Below are positions 23,894-32,133 of a stretch of 43,688 bases of DNA, piece after piece; positions within the stretch are counted from its first letter, which is position 1; each line of letters begins with the position of its first letter. The position numbers were made by a program, and so were the translations under genes. The notes beneath the pieces were generated by a model, which saw nothing but the letters and a program-made list of their open reading frames with translations, had not been told where the DNA came from and searched no databases. Origin of the DNA: a virus; the IMG/VR virus record IMGVR_UViG_3300017956_002312, positions 1-43,688 of that record; one strand, written 5' to 3'.

Positions 23894-24789
23894 AACTCTT
23901 TCCTAATGTATATATCGCTCAAACAACTACATACACTTTTACCACATACAATTTCTTTTTCGGGTAATTTGTAACGTTCTAGATTTCCTAATGCGCCGCC
24001 ATATTGACAGTCTGCTCTATATATGTTTCCCCACATATCAATATTAATTCCATCAATGCCTGCCCAACATTTCCAATTCCTAAAACGATTTTTACTTTCT
24101 GATATTAAATCATTGGCAGTTACAGGTGAATCATCTAACAGCAATTCTCCTCTGTGTAACTGTGCGTCTGGAAGGTTAGTAAAGAAAGGCCAATTCTTAA
24201 TTGTGTCTAATTGGTCTTGTGTGTAGTTTGCTGGTGTATTTGTAATTGCATCTATGTTAGACTTATCTAAAATTATTTTAGGCCATACACTAACATTATC
24301 ACTGCTTGAATATAGTTCTTCTGCAATGTCAAACATTTCATTAAAGTTTTCAGGCGACAACATTAGATTAACAAATACAGGACAATAACTTTCTTGTATT
24401 ACTTCTTTAATATGTTCTAGATTAGCAAACTCTGGATGGTATGAAATAATATAACCGTCTGTGTACTTGCTTATTTCTTTGTAATATTTTACACGCTGAC
24501 TGCCGTTAGTTAGAAAACTAAATGTGTGACCTTGTTTTTTTACAAGTTTAGCAAGATCTAAAAAATGTTTCCAGTATGTAGGTTCGCCGCCACTCACTCT
24601 ATAACAGATTTCTTTTGGTACTTTAAAATTTTCAACAAAACGTTTTACTGTTTCCCATTGGGGTTGTCCAGTACTTCCGTTGTGTAAATGATCCGGACAA
24701 TAGGAACAGCGATAGTTACACTTGTTACTTAATGTCCAACTAACAAGAAACCATTCTTCTTTTGCTTTGTTTTGGTACTCTAATTTCAT
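23884..24789 (-). CDS. Radical SAM enzyme with C-terminal SPASM/twitch-like cysteines (C)
   Basis: 301 residues. The core cluster is CNYRCSYC (Cys24, Cys28, Cys31) near the N-terminus, with GGE as VSGGEPTYW and FSFLTNGS. The C-terminal third has WKCWAGIDGINIDMWGNIYRADC (in part) and later ECGKS-like VCGKSVCSC, giving auxiliary-cluster cysteines after the core. It is a paralogue of the enzyme at 30498-31478, with which it shares VSW-x-L, SGGEPT, SYH-x-EFA and an ENFNE / EHFNE segment. Related enzymes modify peptides or protein side chains. It overlaps the SDR and oxygenase genes by 10 and 4 bases. Confidence 0.87.
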   Translation of the reverse strand: MKLEYQNKAKEEWFLVSWTLSNKCNYRCSYCPDHLHNGSTGQPQWETVKRFVENFKVPKEICYRVSGGEPTYWKHFLDLAKLVKKQGHTFSFLTNGSQRVKYYKEISKYTDGYIISYHPEFANLEHIKEVIQESYCPVFVNLMLSPENFNEMFDIAEELYSSSDNVSVWPKIILDKSNIDAITNTPANYTQDQLDTIKNWPFFTNLPDAQLHRGELLLDDSPVTANDLISESKNRFRNWKCWAGIDGINIDMWGNIYRADCQYGGALGNLERYKLPEKEIVCGKSVCSCLSDIYIRKELCE

Positions 24790-25442
24790 TCTGCCATTGT
24801 GTTGTCTAGTATTAATTTTTGTGTACGCTCATTTAGTTTTACTGTTAAAATAAGACTATACAAGTTATCACTAAAACTAAACACACTATGATCTAATTGG
24901 AAGTTTGTGAAGTAAACATACCCTGCTTCTGGATATAAAGGTTTACCGTCAACTAACTGTACATAATTCTCAGGACTGCATCTGCCAAATACTACTAATA
25001 GTCTAAAGTATTCTGGACTAGTTCCGTGAAAATCTCTATGTGGTGGGAAAAATCCACCTTGATCAATACGTAATAAATGTACACGCCCGATGTCTGGCGA
25101 AAATATATCTACTAGTTTTGCAATTTCAGGAATTTTATTATACACTTCTGTAGGTGTATTAAAGTTTTCTTCCTTCATTTCAACATTGTGATATTTTTGC
25201 ATATGGCCAAAACTATTAAGATGATAATTGTCCATTACATCACCTGAATGACTAGTTACAGGTAATCCCCAACGATTATTATGCTTGTCTTTTTTAACAT
25301 TATAAGGACACCAGTTATTTTTAAACTGTTCTAACTGCTGTTCAACAGCATGATGATCAATATGCCATTTGAGTTTTACTTGGTTACCTAGATTAACTAG
25401 GCTTTGCCAACGCAACGCTCTTTCTATTTCATTTTGATCCAT
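24786..25442 (-). CDS. Divergent AspH-like Fe(II)/2-oxoglutarate oxygenase (5 of 6)
   Basis: 218 residues. The HxD iron pair is His135-Arg-Asp137 in FFPPHRDFHG and the distal His is His185 in FQLDHSVFSF, with YPEAGYVYFTN before it as in the other members. The Arg-x-His that binds 2-oxoglutarate in the paralogues is missing here: the matching stretch reads NLYSLILTV. Arg147 or another residue may replace it, or the protein may use a different co-substrate. Its N-terminus is Trp/His-rich. It overlaps the radical SAM gene downstream by 4 bases and oxygenase 6 upstream by 14. Confidence 0.78.
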   Translation of the reverse strand: MDQNEIERALRWQSLVNLGNQVKLKWHIDHHAVEQQLEQFKNNWCPYNVKKDKHNNRWGLPVTSHSGDVMDNYHLNSFGHMQKYHNVEMKEENFNTPTEVYNKIPEIAKLVDIFSPDIGRVHLLRIDQGGFFPPHRDFHGTSPEYFRLLVVFGRCSPENYVQLVDGKPLYPEAGYVYFTNFQLDHSVFSFSDNLYSLILTVKLNERTQKLILDNTMAE

Positions 25443-26070
25443 TATATTCCTTTCCGTAACTGTCGCAAACTAGTTGCATAACACCGCTCCAATCATCAAT
25501 TGGTTCGCTGTGTATAATTATATGTATCCTTGGTTCATTACTTTTGTTCATAACCTGGTGCATACTTCCTAAATCAATTAGTCTTGCTTCGCCTTCTTGC
25601 CATTCTACATTACCATAATTTTCAATATCAAATATTGTACCTTCTGGATGCGTTATAGCAACATTAATACCGGCTAACAGTTGTCCATTTGGATAGTCTT
25701 TATGCGGACTAATATGCCCACCCGGGTCAACTATCATTATTCTTACCCTACCGTACTTTTTAAAAGGTATATTCTCAGTAATCCATTTTTTAGTTAAAGG
25801 AAAATACTTTGCAACATCAGTCCAAGTTTTTTCTCCTAACATAAATCCCTTTTCTTTGTATGCTTGATCACTGTCGGTCATTGTTGAACTATGACCGTGT
25901 AGTGTTAAACTACGCCACCCTTTACCATAATCTTCTCTATGTGGTACTGCAAGATGTAAACTTTGCAATATTTCTTCTCGCATAGCACCGCTTGGCTTTG
26001 GTACATCTAATCGTAATGTAGCAAGTCCGCTTTCATGTCTAATCCAATTAAACTGTTCGACTAGATCCAT
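25429..26070 (-). CDS. AspH-like Fe(II)/2-oxoglutarate oxygenase (6 of 6)
   Basis: 213 residues, the close paralogue of the oxygenase at 17658-18356. HxD is His123-Lys-Asp125 in ISPHKDYPN, distal His is His171 in GSMHQVMN, and Arg181 in EPRIHIIIHSE binds 2-oxoglutarate; HPEGTIFDIE in the middle matches NPEGCKFIFK in the relative. All key residues are present. It overlaps the gene on each side (10 and 14 bases). The two members of this subfamily lie in different operons of opposite islands, suggesting duplication followed by specialisation for different substrates. Confidence 0.87.
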   Translation of the reverse strand: MDLVEQFNWIRHESGLATLRLDVPKPSGAMREEILQSLHLAVPHREDYGKGWRSLTLHGHSSTMTDSDQAYKEKGFMLGEKTWTDVAKYFPLTKKWITENIPFKKYGRVRIMIVDPGGHISPHKDYPNGQLLAGINVAITHPEGTIFDIENYGNVEWQEGEARLIDLGSMHQVMNKSNEPRIHIIIHSEPIDDWSGVMQLVCDSYGKEYNGSK

Positions 26071-26744
26071 GGTAACACCTTAAACTTATCATCAAGTTTC
26101 ATATCAACTAGTTCTCTAGCAGGGGCTTGGAAATATATACCGTTAACAGTACACATATCAACATACCATTCAATTTTATCTTCTGCTAGTACTTGCATTA
26201 ATTTATTTTGCCTTGTTAGTCTTGCTTTTGCATCAAACATAATACAATTAGGCAAATATAAAAATATATTACTTAAACAAAATAATCCTGTTTCACCTTT
26301 GCACTTACGCAAAAACTTACGCACTTCTTCTAAATCAAACACATCAAGTTCGTAATATTCTGTTGATGTCATATTAAATGCTTTTTGATGATTTTGTAAA
26401 GCCTTAGGACTAATATCAATAACATACATATACTTAGATTCAATTTGATCTACAGTATTGCCACTTGCTAATACAACAGCACAGTCTGGTTTTAAATCTG
26501 TTTTAAGTGTTTGTTCTGTATTTTTTCTAAAGTAAACATTATAATTTAATAAACTATTTAAAATAGCCATATCCTTAACTGTATATTTTTCTTCAAGAAA
26601 AATTGTACCAATTGGTGTGCCTTCTGTTTTAGAATATGAAATATCTCCCTGACAATTTCCTGTGTGAAATTCAGTAATATTTCTTGCTATATTGTTTAGA
26701 CTATTATTTTTATAGTCTACTTCTTTCCACGTAATATTATTCAT
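26061..26744 (-). CDS. Methyltransferase-like Rossmann protein
   Basis: 227 residues from the ATG at 26744, which overlaps the preceding stop by 8 bases; a longer start at 26801 would overlap by 65 and is unlikely. The centre has CAVVLASGNTVDQI, YMYVIDISPKALQNHQKAF and YYELDVFDLEEV, the order expected for a class I SAM-binding fold (strand, acidic end of strand 2, then a second acidic strand), but the glycine-rich motif I is weak. ETGLFCLSNIFLYLPN follows. Substrate unknown. It lies between a small fibre-like gene and an oxygenase gene. Confidence 0.6.
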   Translation of the reverse strand: MNNITWKEVDYKNNSLNNIARNITEFHTGNCQGDISYSKTEGTPIGTIFLEEKYTVKDMAILNSLLNYNVYFRKNTEQTLKTDLKPDCAVVLASGNTVDQIESKYMYVIDISPKALQNHQKAFNMTSTEYYELDVFDLEEVRKFLRKCKGETGLFCLSNIFLYLPNCIMFDAKARLTRQNKLMQVLAEDKIEWYVDMCTVNGIYFQAPARELVDMKLDDKFKVLPWI

Positions 26745-27324
26745 TTTCAATTTTATATAACGGCATTGCAAACTTTTTGCCATCATATTCCACTTCAACA
26801 TACTTTTCTACAAGACCTATGTGCCACGAATCAATAGTATTATCTGTTATAGTTAAATTGCCACTAGTAATATTTCCATGTGTAATTAAATTTCCTTTAC
26901 TATCAAGTTTTAATCTAGCACTCATATCGTCATTGTCAGATAACGCTATAATCATTTCAGTAGCAACTGCACCTTGTTTATTATAATCGTCTGCTACAAA
27001 AAATTGGATAGCGCCTGTTAACGGACTTTCACTATGACAGTAACCTAAACTATTGCCTGGTTTAGTTCTTGCGTAAACTTGAAACCCACCCAATGTATCA
27101 CCTGCTTCAACTGGCAGTTTGTTAGTTTGATCTCCACGCGATTTAGAAAGTCCAATAAAGATAGGCGACTTTCCATCTGTAGCACCGTCAAGATATAATA
27201 ACTGTTCGTTAGCACTTGAACGTACAACCAAGTGTCCGTTTTCTGTGTCTGTACCAATTATAGTTTGTTTGTGTAGTTCATTTGGGTCAATATCATCGCA
27301 AACAATTTTAAATCCTACTTCCAT
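26737..27324 (-). CDS. Small fibre-like structural protein embedded in the tailoring cluster
   Basis: 195 residues. The C-terminal part has a fibre-type repeat (DSKGNLITHGNITSGNLTIT) and the ending KYVEVEYDGKKFAMPLY, which I associate with tail fibre or fibre-tip proteins of marine T4-like phages. The N-terminal part (GTDTENGHLVVRSS, GGFQVYARTKPGNS, MIIALSDNDDM) resembles a trimeric fibre head. TGGAGGC precedes the ATG at 27324. It is the only obvious virion-type gene inside the 14-gene enzyme chain and overlaps a radical SAM gene (10 bases) and a methyltransferase-like gene (8 bases), so it is a prime candidate substrate or scaffold. Confidence 0.68.
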   Translation of the reverse strand: MEVGFKIVCDDIDPNELHKQTIIGTDTENGHLVVRSSANEQLLYLDGATDGKSPIFIGLSKSRGDQTNKLPVEAGDTLGGFQVYARTKPGNSLGYCHSESPLTGAIQFFVADDYNKQGAVATEMIIALSDNDDMSARLKLDSKGNLITHGNITSGNLTITDNTIDSWHIGLVEKYVEVEYDGKKFAMPLYKIENE

Positions 27325-28637
27325 AATGCCTCCAGTTCAGGAAACACATCAGTTAAATTTTGTTCCCTAGTATTGTCATTGATTTTTAAATACTCTTTCA
27401 TTGCAGGAAGTTTATGACTCCAGTCCTCTGAATTCATATAATCTACAAGACCAAACCAACGTTGTCTACCATATGGATTCATTGCAAATTCCATATCACG
27501 TTGAAAACTAGTAGCAAAAGTTTCTAGTTTGATTGTTATTTCTTTTTTAAGTTCTTTAGGTAATACTCTTACATTTAGATGACTTGGCAAGTATACCAAA
27601 TGCAATCCTATAAGTCCTGCACCGTATGGTGCTTTGTTAATTTTTTTAAATTTTTGTGCTAACTTCCATTCAGCAAGATCTGTAACACGATAAATGTTTA
27701 ATGCTTGAACTGCACACGCAATATTAACTGTAATATTATCTGATGTTTCATCTAGCAGTTTTAGATTCTTTTCTATAGTTTCAAACTTACTAGGGTATCT
27801 AATATAATCATTTTGTTCGCCTATTGCATCTAAACTAAAATTAAATTTTACTTCTTTAAACTGTTCCCATAATGCTATTAACTTTTCGCTTATTTCTGTA
27901 CCATTTGAATTATAACGTAAAATACAGTTCTTTGCGTGACCTTCTGCAACCATAAACTCTAGTATAGTATAATGCTCCGGAATCATTAAAGGTTCGCCAC
28001 CGGCAAAATACAATTCTTTAATATGCTGTGCTTGATTTTTCATCGTATCAAGGAAACTGCCTTTCTTATACCAAGTATAATCATATGAACTATCCCAGTC
28101 TTGATCTTTAAGTAACAAAGGATCTTTATACTGCGGATATTGTAGTTTCCAATCTTTAATCCAACTTGAACTGTCATGTGGTGAACACATTACACATTTT
28201 AAATTACACATATTACCTAAACGTAAATCAAAATAAGGAATGTTTACAGGCAAACTTCCATCAAACTGTGTTTGTGATACAATACTATCAATGTCTAAAC
28301 GTCTGTTCCATACTTCTGTTTCCCAATTACGTTTACTCTTGATACCCTTTGCTTCTTCTTCAAAACACTTACGACAACTTTCAGGTACTTTATTGTTTAA
28401 CATCTGTAGTCTTGTTCTACGCATATGATCACTATTCCAAACTTCTTCAATAGTATGATCACGAACATTCATAGCAATTCCATCTTTCTTTACAAGACCT
28501 GCTGTTTTATCATCATCTTCACCCGCACCACTAGCATTAGCAGTACAACACACACGCACATCGCCGTTAGGACGAGTTGCTAAATGTATCCACGGTAACG
28601 GACAAAACTTATCTGAATTGTTCTTTGAATACGTCAT
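27315..28637 (-). CDS. Radical SAM enzyme with N-terminal twitch-like domain (D)
   Basis: 440 residues from the ATG at 28637; a GTG three codons upstream is also possible. The N-terminal module opens FCPLPWIHLATRPNGDVRVCC (in part), with Cys12, Cys30-Cys31 and Cys88-x2-Cys91 (SCRKC). The core follows at CNLKCVMC (Cys144, Cys148, Cys151), GGE in FAGGEPLM, YNSNGTE and FSLDAIGEQNDYIRY. The ending DVFPELEALWK resembles that of the other twitch members. It overlaps radical SAM E upstream by about 29 bases and the small fibre-like gene by 10. Confidence 0.88.
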   Translation of the reverse strand: MTYSKNNSDKFCPLPWIHLATRPNGDVRVCCTANASGAGEDDDKTAGLVKKDGIAMNVRDHTIEEVWNSDHMRRTRLQMLNNKVPESCRKCFEEEAKGIKSKRNWETEVWNRRLDIDSIVSQTQFDGSLPVNIPYFDLRLGNMCNLKCVMCSPHDSSSWIKDWKLQYPQYKDPLLLKDQDWDSSYDYTWYKKGSFLDTMKNQAQHIKELYFAGGEPLMIPEHYTILEFMVAEGHAKNCILRYNSNGTEISEKLIALWEQFKEVKFNFSLDAIGEQNDYIRYPSKFETIEKNLKLLDETSDNITVNIACAVQALNIYRVTDLAEWKLAQKFKKINKAPYGAGLIGLHLVYLPSHLNVRVLPKELKKEITIKLETFATSFQRDMEFAMNPYGRQRWFGLVDYMNSEDWSHKLPAMKEYLKINDNTREQNLTDVFPELEALWK

Positions 28638-29595
28638 ATGTTCCACATTGTTTTTTACATTCTTTTAAAGGATTAGTTTTCCAACCCTGTTCTATTTTAT
28701 TAAAGAAGTTTGAAGAAAAGATTTCTTGCATAGTATTACTATGCAAATTAGGATAATTTCCAAAATGATTCATAAAATCAATTCTACTTGTCGATGTTGG
28801 TTGTATGTAATCATGATCTAACCAACAACAAGGAAGTAAGTTTCCATTGGCACCTATGTAAATTGCACGTTCTTCTTTTACTTTACATTTAATTGTGCAA
28901 ATTTCTTCTGATGCTTTTACTTCTTTAATTTTTTCTTTATGTTTTACACTCTTTTCTGTTGGGTAAAGTGTATCAACTTGTTTTCCTGTTTTATCTAATA
29001 CAGGTAATACGTCATCTCTAAATCTACTTGTGTTTTTACTGTAAAACTCTTTGAAGCCAATAGTATCTGCTAATTCTTTACACGCTTCTTTTTGATGTGC
29101 ATTATGACTAAAAATTAACATATCCCAAATAGCATATCCGCCAGCATTGATAAATGATTTTGCATTTTCTATAATTTTATTCCAGTCTGTACCAATACGA
29201 TATTTACTGTGTGTATCTTCTAATCCATCAATACCAAAACGAACACGCACATTTAAATTAGCAAGATCTTTAAACCATTCTGTATTCCTAGCACTACCGT
29301 TTGTATTCATGCTTAAACTAATCGATGGATTTGTTTCACGTAAATATTGAAATATTTCAAGTGTGTCATTTGCAATAATAGGATCGCCGAAATTACCACA
29401 CATATACAAACGATCTAGTTGACGTACAATGTTTCTTGGAATCCAATTTACAAATGTTCCTAGATCAACTTCGTTTAGTTTAAGGAAAGGATTTAACGGA
29501 CCGCCTTGTAAATTTCTAGCACACATAGGACAAGAGGCTTGGCACTTTGACGTTACTTCTAAATGTATCGCTCTAATGTCTTCTATATTATACAC
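28609..29595 (-). CDS. Radical SAM/SPASM enzyme (E)
   Basis: 328 residues from a GTG start (29595). The core cluster lies at the N-terminus, CQASCPMC (Cys18, Cys22, Cys25), followed by MCGNFGDPII in place of the usual GGEP and MNTNGS. The C-terminal SPASM-like region has CTIKC, AIYIGANGNLLPCC and a final CKKQCG, so two further clusters are possible. It is clearly different from the twitch members in both cluster placement and the GNFGDP motif. SPASM enzymes usually act on ribosomally made peptides or protein side chains. Overlaps the methyltransferase-like gene by 8 bases. Confidence 0.88.
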   Translation of the reverse strand: MYNIEDIRAIHLEVTSKCQASCPMCARNLQGGPLNPFLKLNEVDLGTFVNWIPRNIVRQLDRLYMCGNFGDPIIANDTLEIFQYLRETNPSISLSMNTNGSARNTEWFKDLANLNVRVRFGIDGLEDTHSKYRIGTDWNKIIENAKSFINAGGYAIWDMLIFSHNAHQKEACKELADTIGFKEFYSKNTSRFRDDVLPVLDKTGKQVDTLYPTEKSVKHKEKIKEVKASEEICTIKCKVKEERAIYIGANGNLLPCCWLDHDYIQPTSTSRIDFMNHFGNYPNLHSNTMQEIFSSNFFNKIEQGWKTNPLKECKKQCGTYDVFKEQFR

Positions 29596-30190
29596 GTTTC
29601 TTACCTATAATCATAAATCTATTATACTTATCGAGCCTAAGTGTTGCACCAGTAAAAACTTTTATTTTAGATTTATCTGAAAAGTTCATTAAATCCTTTG
29701 AACAGTTAATATGCTCATCTAACTCATCATAGTCATTACTTTGTAAAACTATAGTAGCATTTTGTGGAACATTGCTTAACCATTGCTCGTACTGTTCTTG
29801 TGTAATATGTTCGCAACTTGTATTAATGACAATATCTGCTTCATACTTATAATCACACATATCTGCTGTAACTGATTTAAAACGTCCTTCCATCTCTTGA
29901 CGTTTGTTCATTGTACTAGCAATTTGTTCGCACTCTGAATCTATATCTACCGAAGTAATATGTTCAACATTAATATCGCTATTGAATATCATACTTGCTA
30001 ACACACCGTTCCACCCTCCGTGTATTACAATTCTATTTTTGCTAGGCAATGCTGATTGTTCTAGTTGTTCTATTAACCAACGTTTACTACGCAACTGTCC
30101 TTTCCAAAAACTTTCAAGTGTGCGATACTTGTCTTCGCTATTGCGTATAGCGTCCATCCAAAACATAATATCATCTAATTCAATTTTCAT
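29588..30190 (-). CDS. Class I SAM-dependent methyltransferase
   Basis: 200 residues. The SAM-binding loop is NRIVIHGGWNGVLASMIF (residues 52-69), the acidic end of strand 2 is TSVDIDSECEQIA (Asp82), motif III-like VTADMCDY and IVINTSCEH follow. The N-terminal 45 residues are helical. The order and spacing fit a small-molecule or protein methyltransferase. It may methylate an intermediate of the cluster pathway or supply a cap to a glycan. Both junctions overlap (4 and 8 bases). Confidence 0.78.
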   Translation of the reverse strand: MKIELDDIMFWMDAIRNSEDKYRTLESFWKGQLRSKRWLIEQLEQSALPSKNRIVIHGGWNGVLASMIFNSDINVEHITSVDIDSECEQIASTMNKRQEMEGRFKSVTADMCDYKYEADIVINTSCEHITQEQYEQWLSNVPQNATIVLQSNDYDELDEHINCSKDLMNFSDKSKIKVFTGATLRLDKYNRFMIIGKKRV

Positions 30191-30501
30191 AATTCATTTA
30201 CCAGTTGATCAAATAATTCTTCGCCTAATATGTAATACAATGATACAACTACAAATATAAACCATAATAACCAAAACACATAATAGCCTAACTTTGTCCA
30301 ACCTAAACCTAATACCTTATATACTTTTTTCATAGGAAAATATTTTTCAAATAATGTAGTAATATCCCATACAAATTTAAGCATGAATATCCACATAAAT
30401 GCTCTAACGTATTTGTTCTTTATATCAGAAACTTTAAAATTTGCTTGTGCTTCTTTTACTTTTTTATCATGCGCCTTGAGGCGTTCCCATAACTTCTTCA
30501 T
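30187..30501 (-). CDS. Small membrane protein
   Basis: 104 residues. A charged, Lys-rich N-terminus (residues 1-30) is followed by a probable membrane segment YVRAFMWIFMLKFVWDITTLF (in part, 31-51), a short basic loop, and a strongly hydrophobic segment FWLLWFIFVVVSLYYIL (76-92), with an acidic tail. It overlaps its neighbours by 4 bases on both sides, so it is made together with a radical SAM and a methyltransferase. It may anchor the cluster enzymes to the membrane. No family recognised. Confidence 0.7.
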   Translation of the reverse strand: MKKLWERLKAHDKKVKEAQANFKVSDIKNKYVRAFMWIFMLKFVWDITTLFEKYFPMKKVYKVLGLGWTKLGYYVFWLLWFIFVVVSLYYILGEELFDQLVNEL

Positions 30502-31478
30502 AGTTTTACCTTTGGTATTTTGTTATCTGCACTACTAACACAAGTATCAGTAACGCATTTAGATGGTGTCTTAAACAGCGTAAAACCGTGTGTAAGTGTA
30601 CCTAATGGTTCGTCACTACAACTATATGCTCTCTTAACTTCATTACCACGTATAATACAACTTTGATATCCTGCATTACAGTTCCACCCTTTAAACTTAT
30701 TAAATCCAAAAGCATTAAACCGTTCTGCTTGATCTATTTCGTATTTTATTCCATCATTTGTTTCGAGGCGAACTTGTGCGACTTCTTCTCCGTCGATTTC
30801 TTGCGGGAATCCTGTTTGTAATTTTTCCAGTTGATCATCTGTATAACCAGAGACCACAAATGACGCAGTAGGATCTGATTGCGGCTTGAGTGTGACATGA
30901 ATTCCCCTTTCATTTAATCTTGCACATCTATCGTAATATTCGTTAAAGTGTTCTGGAACCATAACTTGATTAACTGTTACAAGTGTATTATTTTCCATAA
31001 GCATTAAACACTTATCACCAAATTCTTTTTCGTCAGCAAACTCTGCATGATAACTTGCTGTTAAACTTCTTCTATCCATAACAAAGGTTTTATCTAACCA
31101 ACGCATCCACCATGACTTGTTAGGAGATAGATTAGTTGTCATGTGAATACTTAAATATGGACTTTTAAAATCTTCATAGTATTGAATTAGTTCAAGTAGG
31201 TGTTTGTATGCTGTTGGTTCACCACCACTAAAACTAAAATGAAATTTGCTAAATCCGTTATCATTTGCTTGGCGTTTAATTTCATCTATTGTATGTTTAT
31301 ATGTCTGCAAACTAAAGTGATCTGGTTTGTCTGTATTAGCATAAGGCCAGCAGTAACTACATTTGTAATTACAAAATCTTCCTAGTATCCAACTAACAGA
31401 AAACACGCCTTCGTCAAGCATTGTTTTTTGACCAAAGCGTGTAATCTTGTCAAATGGAATTTTTTGAAAATTGCTCAT
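30498..31478 (-). CDS. Radical SAM/SPASM-like enzyme (F)
   Basis: 326 residues. The core is CNYKCSYC (Cys36, Cys40, Cys43), GGE in FSFSGGEPTAYK, MTTNLSP, and a SYHAEFADE segment. The C-terminal region has GWNCNAGYQSC, AYSCSDEP and CVTDTC, giving extra-cluster cysteines. It is the paralogue of the enzyme at 23884-24789. The two flank the centre of the 14-gene chain. Together with the shared C-terminal Cys pattern this suggests related but not identical substrates. Overlaps the glycosyltransferase-like gene upstream by 29 bases. Confidence 0.87.
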   Translation of the reverse strand: MSNFQKIPFDKITRFGQKTMLDEGVFSVSWILGRFCNYKCSYCWPYANTDKPDHFSLQTYKHTIDEIKRQANDNGFSKFHFSFSGGEPTAYKHLLELIQYYEDFKSPYLSIHMTTNLSPNKSWWMRWLDKTFVMDRRSLTASYHAEFADEKEFGDKCLMLMENNTLVTVNQVMVPEHFNEYYDRCARLNERGIHVTLKPQSDPTASFVVSGYTDDQLEKLQTGFPQEIDGEEVAQVRLETNDGIKYEIDQAERFNAFGFNKFKGWNCNAGYQSCIIRGNEVKRAYSCSDEPLGTLTHGFTLFKTPSKCVTDTCVSSADNKIPKVKL

Positions 31479-32133
31479 GCAACCAATCCCAATCGTTTAT
31501 AAGTTTTAAAGACTCAGGCTCATTACGGTGAGCAAGACCAAAGTCACTACCACGGCGAGCACCATCGATACAATAGTTTCCGAATGGTCTGTCCATGCCT
31601 TTTTGACACCAGTCAGTAAGTCTAAATAAAGTTTCTTCATCTTCTTCTCTATCAATGATTTTACTAGACAATTTTACACATTCTCTAAATGCACTTTTCC
31701 AAGTATTAAAAGGATCTGTATTAAAAGCAGTAATATTGCTAACTTGATCCATTGCTTTAAAGTTATCACTAATACTTGTTGTCATATCAACTGTCTCAGT
31801 ATTCATTTTTAGTGTTAATGACCGAGGTAATAACTTTACTCCGCCATACCCATAAACTAAATCATTTACAGGATTTTCACAACGCCATACGTGAACTGTA
31901 TCTACATTGTACTCGTCAACTTCGTAACTAAAATCAAAGTCATCTTTAATAATAGCATCACCGTCTACCACCCAAAACATTTTTGTAAAACATTTTTTTG
32001 CCGCGGCAATATGTGCATTATGAATTCCTTTTACACCATGAACACGTTTAGCCATAGGAAACTTTTCTTTTAACTTTGCATATACTTCATCTGCATTGGG
32101 TTCTTGCCAACTTATAAAAACTATATCATACAT
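31450..32133 (-). CDS. Glycosyltransferase-like protein, phage DGD family (1 of 2)
   Basis: 227 residues from the ATG at 32133 (a TTG at 32142 is less likely). A nucleotide-sugar-type DxD motif is Asp57-Gly-Asp59 in FWVVDGDAIIKDDF, preceded by the conserved AKRVHGV (28-34) and IVFISWQEPNADE at the N-terminus. GARRGSDFGLAHRNE near the end matches GARQGCHLAYC in its longer paralogue at 38909-39796. The pattern suggests a GT-A-type fold adding a sugar to a glycan or virion protein. It lies between an SGNH protein and a radical SAM gene, overlapping both. Confidence 0.75.
   Translation of the reverse strand: MYDIVFISWQEPNADEVYAKLKEKFPMAKRVHGVKGIHNAHIAAAKKCFTKMFWVVDGDAIIKDDFDFSYEVDEYNVDTVHVWRCENPVNDLVYGYGGVKLLPRSLTLKMNTETVDMTTSISDNFKAMDQVSNITAFNTDPFNTWKSAFRECVKLSSKIIDREEDEETLFRLTDWCQKGMDRPFGNYCIDGARRGSDFGLAHRNEPESLKLINDWDWLHEQFSKNSI

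Noticed and set aside
26745-26801. Longer start for the methyltransferase-like gene at 26801
   Set aside because: It would overlap the small fibre-like gene by 65 bases; the ATG at 26744 fits the short overlaps of the chain.
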